DNA of 64,000 bases from Methanothrix harundinacea (GTDB lineage Archaea; Halobacteriota; Methanosarcinia; Methanotrichales; Methanotrichaceae), in contig DAXT01000001.1 of NCBI GenBank assembly GCA_002506535.1, forward strand, positions 1 to 64,000, given 5' to 3'. Below, one piece after another: positions 62,623 through 64,000 of the stretch; the stretch's first letter is position 1; the number at the start of each line of letters is the position of its first letter. The notes beneath the pieces were generated by a model. The model saw only the letters and a list, made by a program, of their open reading frames with translations. It did no database searches and was not told where the DNA came from. A program made the position numbers and the translations under genes.

Positions 62623-62868
62623 TCACACCCTCTTCTTCAGCTCTTTCGAAATTTCGATCCCCAGGTCGGTGAAGTTCCAGACGCCGTCCGTCTCCTTCAA
62701 GAGCCCCCTTCCTGCGACCTCTTCCAGGGCCCTCCCCACCACGGGGGCAGTGAGCCTGCCGAACTTGGCTATCTTCTCGGCGGGCTGGGGCCCCTTCGAC
62801 TCGAGCACCTCCAATACCTTTATCCTCTGCTTATTTCCCATGACAAAGCCTATCATCTCTTCCATCAT
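62623..62868 (-). CDS. Small winged-helix regulator
   Basis: 81 residues, ArsR/MarR-like: NKQRIKVLEVLESKGPQPAE, RLTAPVVGRALEEVAGRGLL, TDGVWNFTDLGIEISKEL. Its stop lies beside the nitroreductase start, so it probably belongs to the same transcript and may regulate it. Internal start at MGNKQ (62841) is an alternative. Confidence 0.75.
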   Translation of the reverse strand: MMEEMIGFVMGNKQRIKVLEVLESKGPQPAEKIAKFGRLTAPVVGRALEEVAGRGLLKETDGVWNFTDLGIEISKELKKRV

Positions 62869-62974
62869 CTCGCTAAACCTCCTTGGTCAATCACGGTTAA
62901 GATCACGGTTCAGATCACATATCAAATCCCGCATAAAATCGCGGGCCAAATCCCGGGCGAGATCTTGCGTTAGG

Positions 62975-62982
62975 TTTATGTT
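62975..62982 (+). promoter_or_regulatory. TATA box of the SRP RNA gene
   Basis: GTTTATG(T) centred 27 bp upstream of the predicted RNA 5' end at 63005, the canonical archaeal spacing. Confidence 0.6.
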
Positions 62983-63004
62983 CCACCAAATGACTCTCTT
63001 ATCC

Positions 63005-63316
63005 GCGGGCTAGTCCGGGTGGTTCGGCGTCACCTGTAACCCGATATCGCCGATATGCGGGGGACGAAGCTGGTGGACGACTGAGGGTGTTGCAGGTTCA
63101 GTCCAGTTGCTGACTGTGATTCTCCGCCCTGTGGGGACGGCATTGGTGTCCGGGCCTGCCGGAGGGCAGGTCTGTTCATCTCAACTGCGGGGACCGGTTC
63201 AGGCCCGGAAGGGAGCAGACCTACCGCGGATAACCGTCGCTTGCAGACTTGCGGGGAGGAGAAGGTTTCTGGGTCACCTGGCCTGCGGCATCGCTGGCTA
63301 CCGCCAGCGCGCCCGC
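63005..63316 (+). ncRNA. ffs: Signal recognition particle (7S) RNA
   Basis: About 312 nt. Helix 1 closes the molecule: GCGGGC (63005-63010) with GCCCGC (63311-63316). The Alu domain has CACCTGTAACCC with the conserved UGUAA (63035-63039). Helix 6 is CCTGCC-GGAG-GGCAGG (63155-63170), whose GGAG tetraloop binds SRP19. Helix 8 carries CCC-GGAA-GGG and GGAGCAG (63204-63217), the SRP54 site. Together these are diagnostic of archaeal SRP RNA. The exact ends are estimated from helix 1. Confidence 0.97.
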
Positions 63317-63319
63317 ATT

Positions 63320-63325
63320 AAAAAA
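63320..63325 (-). terminator. T6 tract after hsp20
   Basis: Six T residues (minus strand) five bases after the hsp20 stop, a plausible archaeal terminator; it lies just beyond the SRP RNA 3' end, so the two convergent transcripts meet here. Confidence 0.4.
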
Positions 63326-63330
63326 TCAAT

Positions 63331-63915
63331 TTACTCGATCTTGATCTCCTTGCCCTTCTCCGCCTTCACCTTCTTCTCCAGCTCTACGGAGAGGACCCCG
63401 TTCTTATAGCTGGCTTTGGCACTATCGGGGTCGACCTCGGAGTCGAGGGCGATCGTCTTCGCGAACTTCTTATCGCCGGTCGTCTCGATCCGGATCGACC
63501 GCTCGGTGGAGTCGAGCTTGATCGTCTCCTTCTCGACCCCCGGAAGCTCGGCGAAGATCTTGTAGAGGTCGCCGTCCTCCATCACGTCGACCAAGGGCTC
63601 GCGGCCGGCGCTCGGCTCGATCCCGCTGCGGCCGGGGCGGATGTTCCCAAACTCTCTGAAGGTCGGCTCCTTGCCCGGCTCGGCGGTGTAGCTGAAGCCG
63701 TAGACGAAGGGGCCGTAGCGACGGGACGTCCCCGCCGGGGTCTCCTCCTCCCGGACCAGCTCCTTCAGGTCCTCGGGGATCCCCTCCTGGAACCTCTTTA
63801 TCAGGTCGTCGAAGGGGTCTCTATAAACCCCCCCCTCGTGCTCCTCCTCGAAGGGAAAGCCTCTGAAGAGCCCCTCGAAGGCGTCGAATATGGACGGGTA
63901 TCTCCTTCTTCTCAC
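63331..63915 (-). CDS. Hsp20 small heat shock protein
   Basis: 194 residues, GTG start 63915 preceded by AGAGGTGAC. A long disordered N-terminal half (DDLIKRFQEGIPEDLKELV, Gly/Glu-rich) leads to the alpha-crystallin domain (about 107-194): REPLVDVMEDGDLYKIFAEL, KETIKLDSTERSIRIETTG, and YKNGVLSVELEKK. The C-terminal IxI/V patch is KEIKIE. ATP-independent chaperone that holds unfolded proteins. Confidence 0.93.
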   Translation of the reverse strand: MRRRRYPSIFDAFEGLFRGFPFEEEHEGGVYRDPFDDLIKRFQEGIPEDLKELVREEETPAGTSRRYGPFVYGFSYTAEPGKEPTFREFGNIRPGRSGIEPSAGREPLVDVMEDGDLYKIFAELPGVEKETIKLDSTERSIRIETTGDKKFAKTIALDSEVDPDSAKASYKNGVLSVELEKKVKAEKGKEIKIE

Positions 63916-63939
63916 GATTTGTCACCTCTTTTTTATCGG

Positions 63940-63956
63940 TCGAGGTTATTATTATA
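63940..63956 (-). promoter_or_regulatory. TATA element upstream of hsp20
   Basis: GGTTATTATTATAGG (plus-strand reading) is AT-rich against GC-rich surroundings and 25-40 bp upstream of the GTG start. Read on the minus strand it gives CTATAATAATAACC, suitable for a TBP site. Confidence 0.45.
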
Positions 63957-64000
63957 GGGGCGCTCGGATATACGCTTTTTGGTGATCGGGGAGAGGTGGG

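Overview
The window comes from a high-GC methanogenic archaeon of the Methanosarcinales. A Methanothrix (Methanosaeta)-type organism, close to M. harundinacea, fits best. Evidence is archaeal information machinery (TFE, EF-1alpha, EF-2, ribosomal protein S10, archaeal-type SRP RNA with helix 1, archaeal riboflavin synthase), methanogen-associated proteins (FmdE family, methanogenesis marker 8, a beta-RFAP-synthase-like GHMP protein, F420-type formate dehydrogenase FdhA/FdhB, CooC for CO dehydrogenase maturation, an F390-synthetase/PaaK-like ligase) and many TPR and large secreted proteins. Genus assignment is inference.

Layout. 1-9.5 kb: the 3' part of a giant repeat surface protein, membrane proteins of unknown function, an exported TPR protein joined to a nuclease-fold/lamin-tail protein, another TPR protein and a possible Mrr-like membrane protein. 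9.8-12.6 kb: a two-gene small regulator operon behind a palindromic TATA element, general factor TFE and an AIR-synthase-related protein. 12.8-16.1 kb: fdhA (with a one-base frameshift in a G run) and fdhB. 16.1-20.6 kb: mutS-mutL, opposed to and overlapping fdhB. 20.7-27.9 kb: a secreted protein, a stand-alone RAM/Lrp sensor domain, a DUF3467-TPR pair, fmdE-like, a metallo-beta-lactamase protein, SAH hydrolase, an APH-like kinase and a tRNA-G10 methylase. 27.9-35.1 kb: a gingipain-type C25 peptidase, an orphan HicB, a minimal nucleotidyltransferase, and a 1313-residue membrane TPR protein in an AT-rich island.

35.4-41.7 kb: an ACT protein with a PaaK-like ligase, a secreted propeller-like protein, and gatCAB (tRNA-dependent amidation). 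41.9-45.8 kb: fusA-tuf-rpsJ with tRNA-Arg(CCG) two bases after rpsJ. 46.2-52.1 kb: aspartate kinase and purM, a RelE-type toxin-antitoxin pair, cooC (whose only plausible start is an ATC codon), and a B12-dependent ribonucleotide reductase. 52.1-59.3 kb is an AT-rich accessory stretch, interrupted by ribC, with a 1462-residue PGF-CTERM surface protein carrying SdrD-B-like and von Willebrand A domains. 59.5-64 kb: GHMP/beta-RFAP-like, marker 8, MsrB, nitroreductase with an HTH partner, the SRP RNA and Hsp20.

Core genes are GC-rich and tightly packed, often overlapping with clear Shine-Dalgarno sites. The AT-rich islands hold cell-surface and membrane proteins and look like later or fast-evolving accessory DNA. 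No CRISPR array, insertion sequence, prophage or replication origin was seen.
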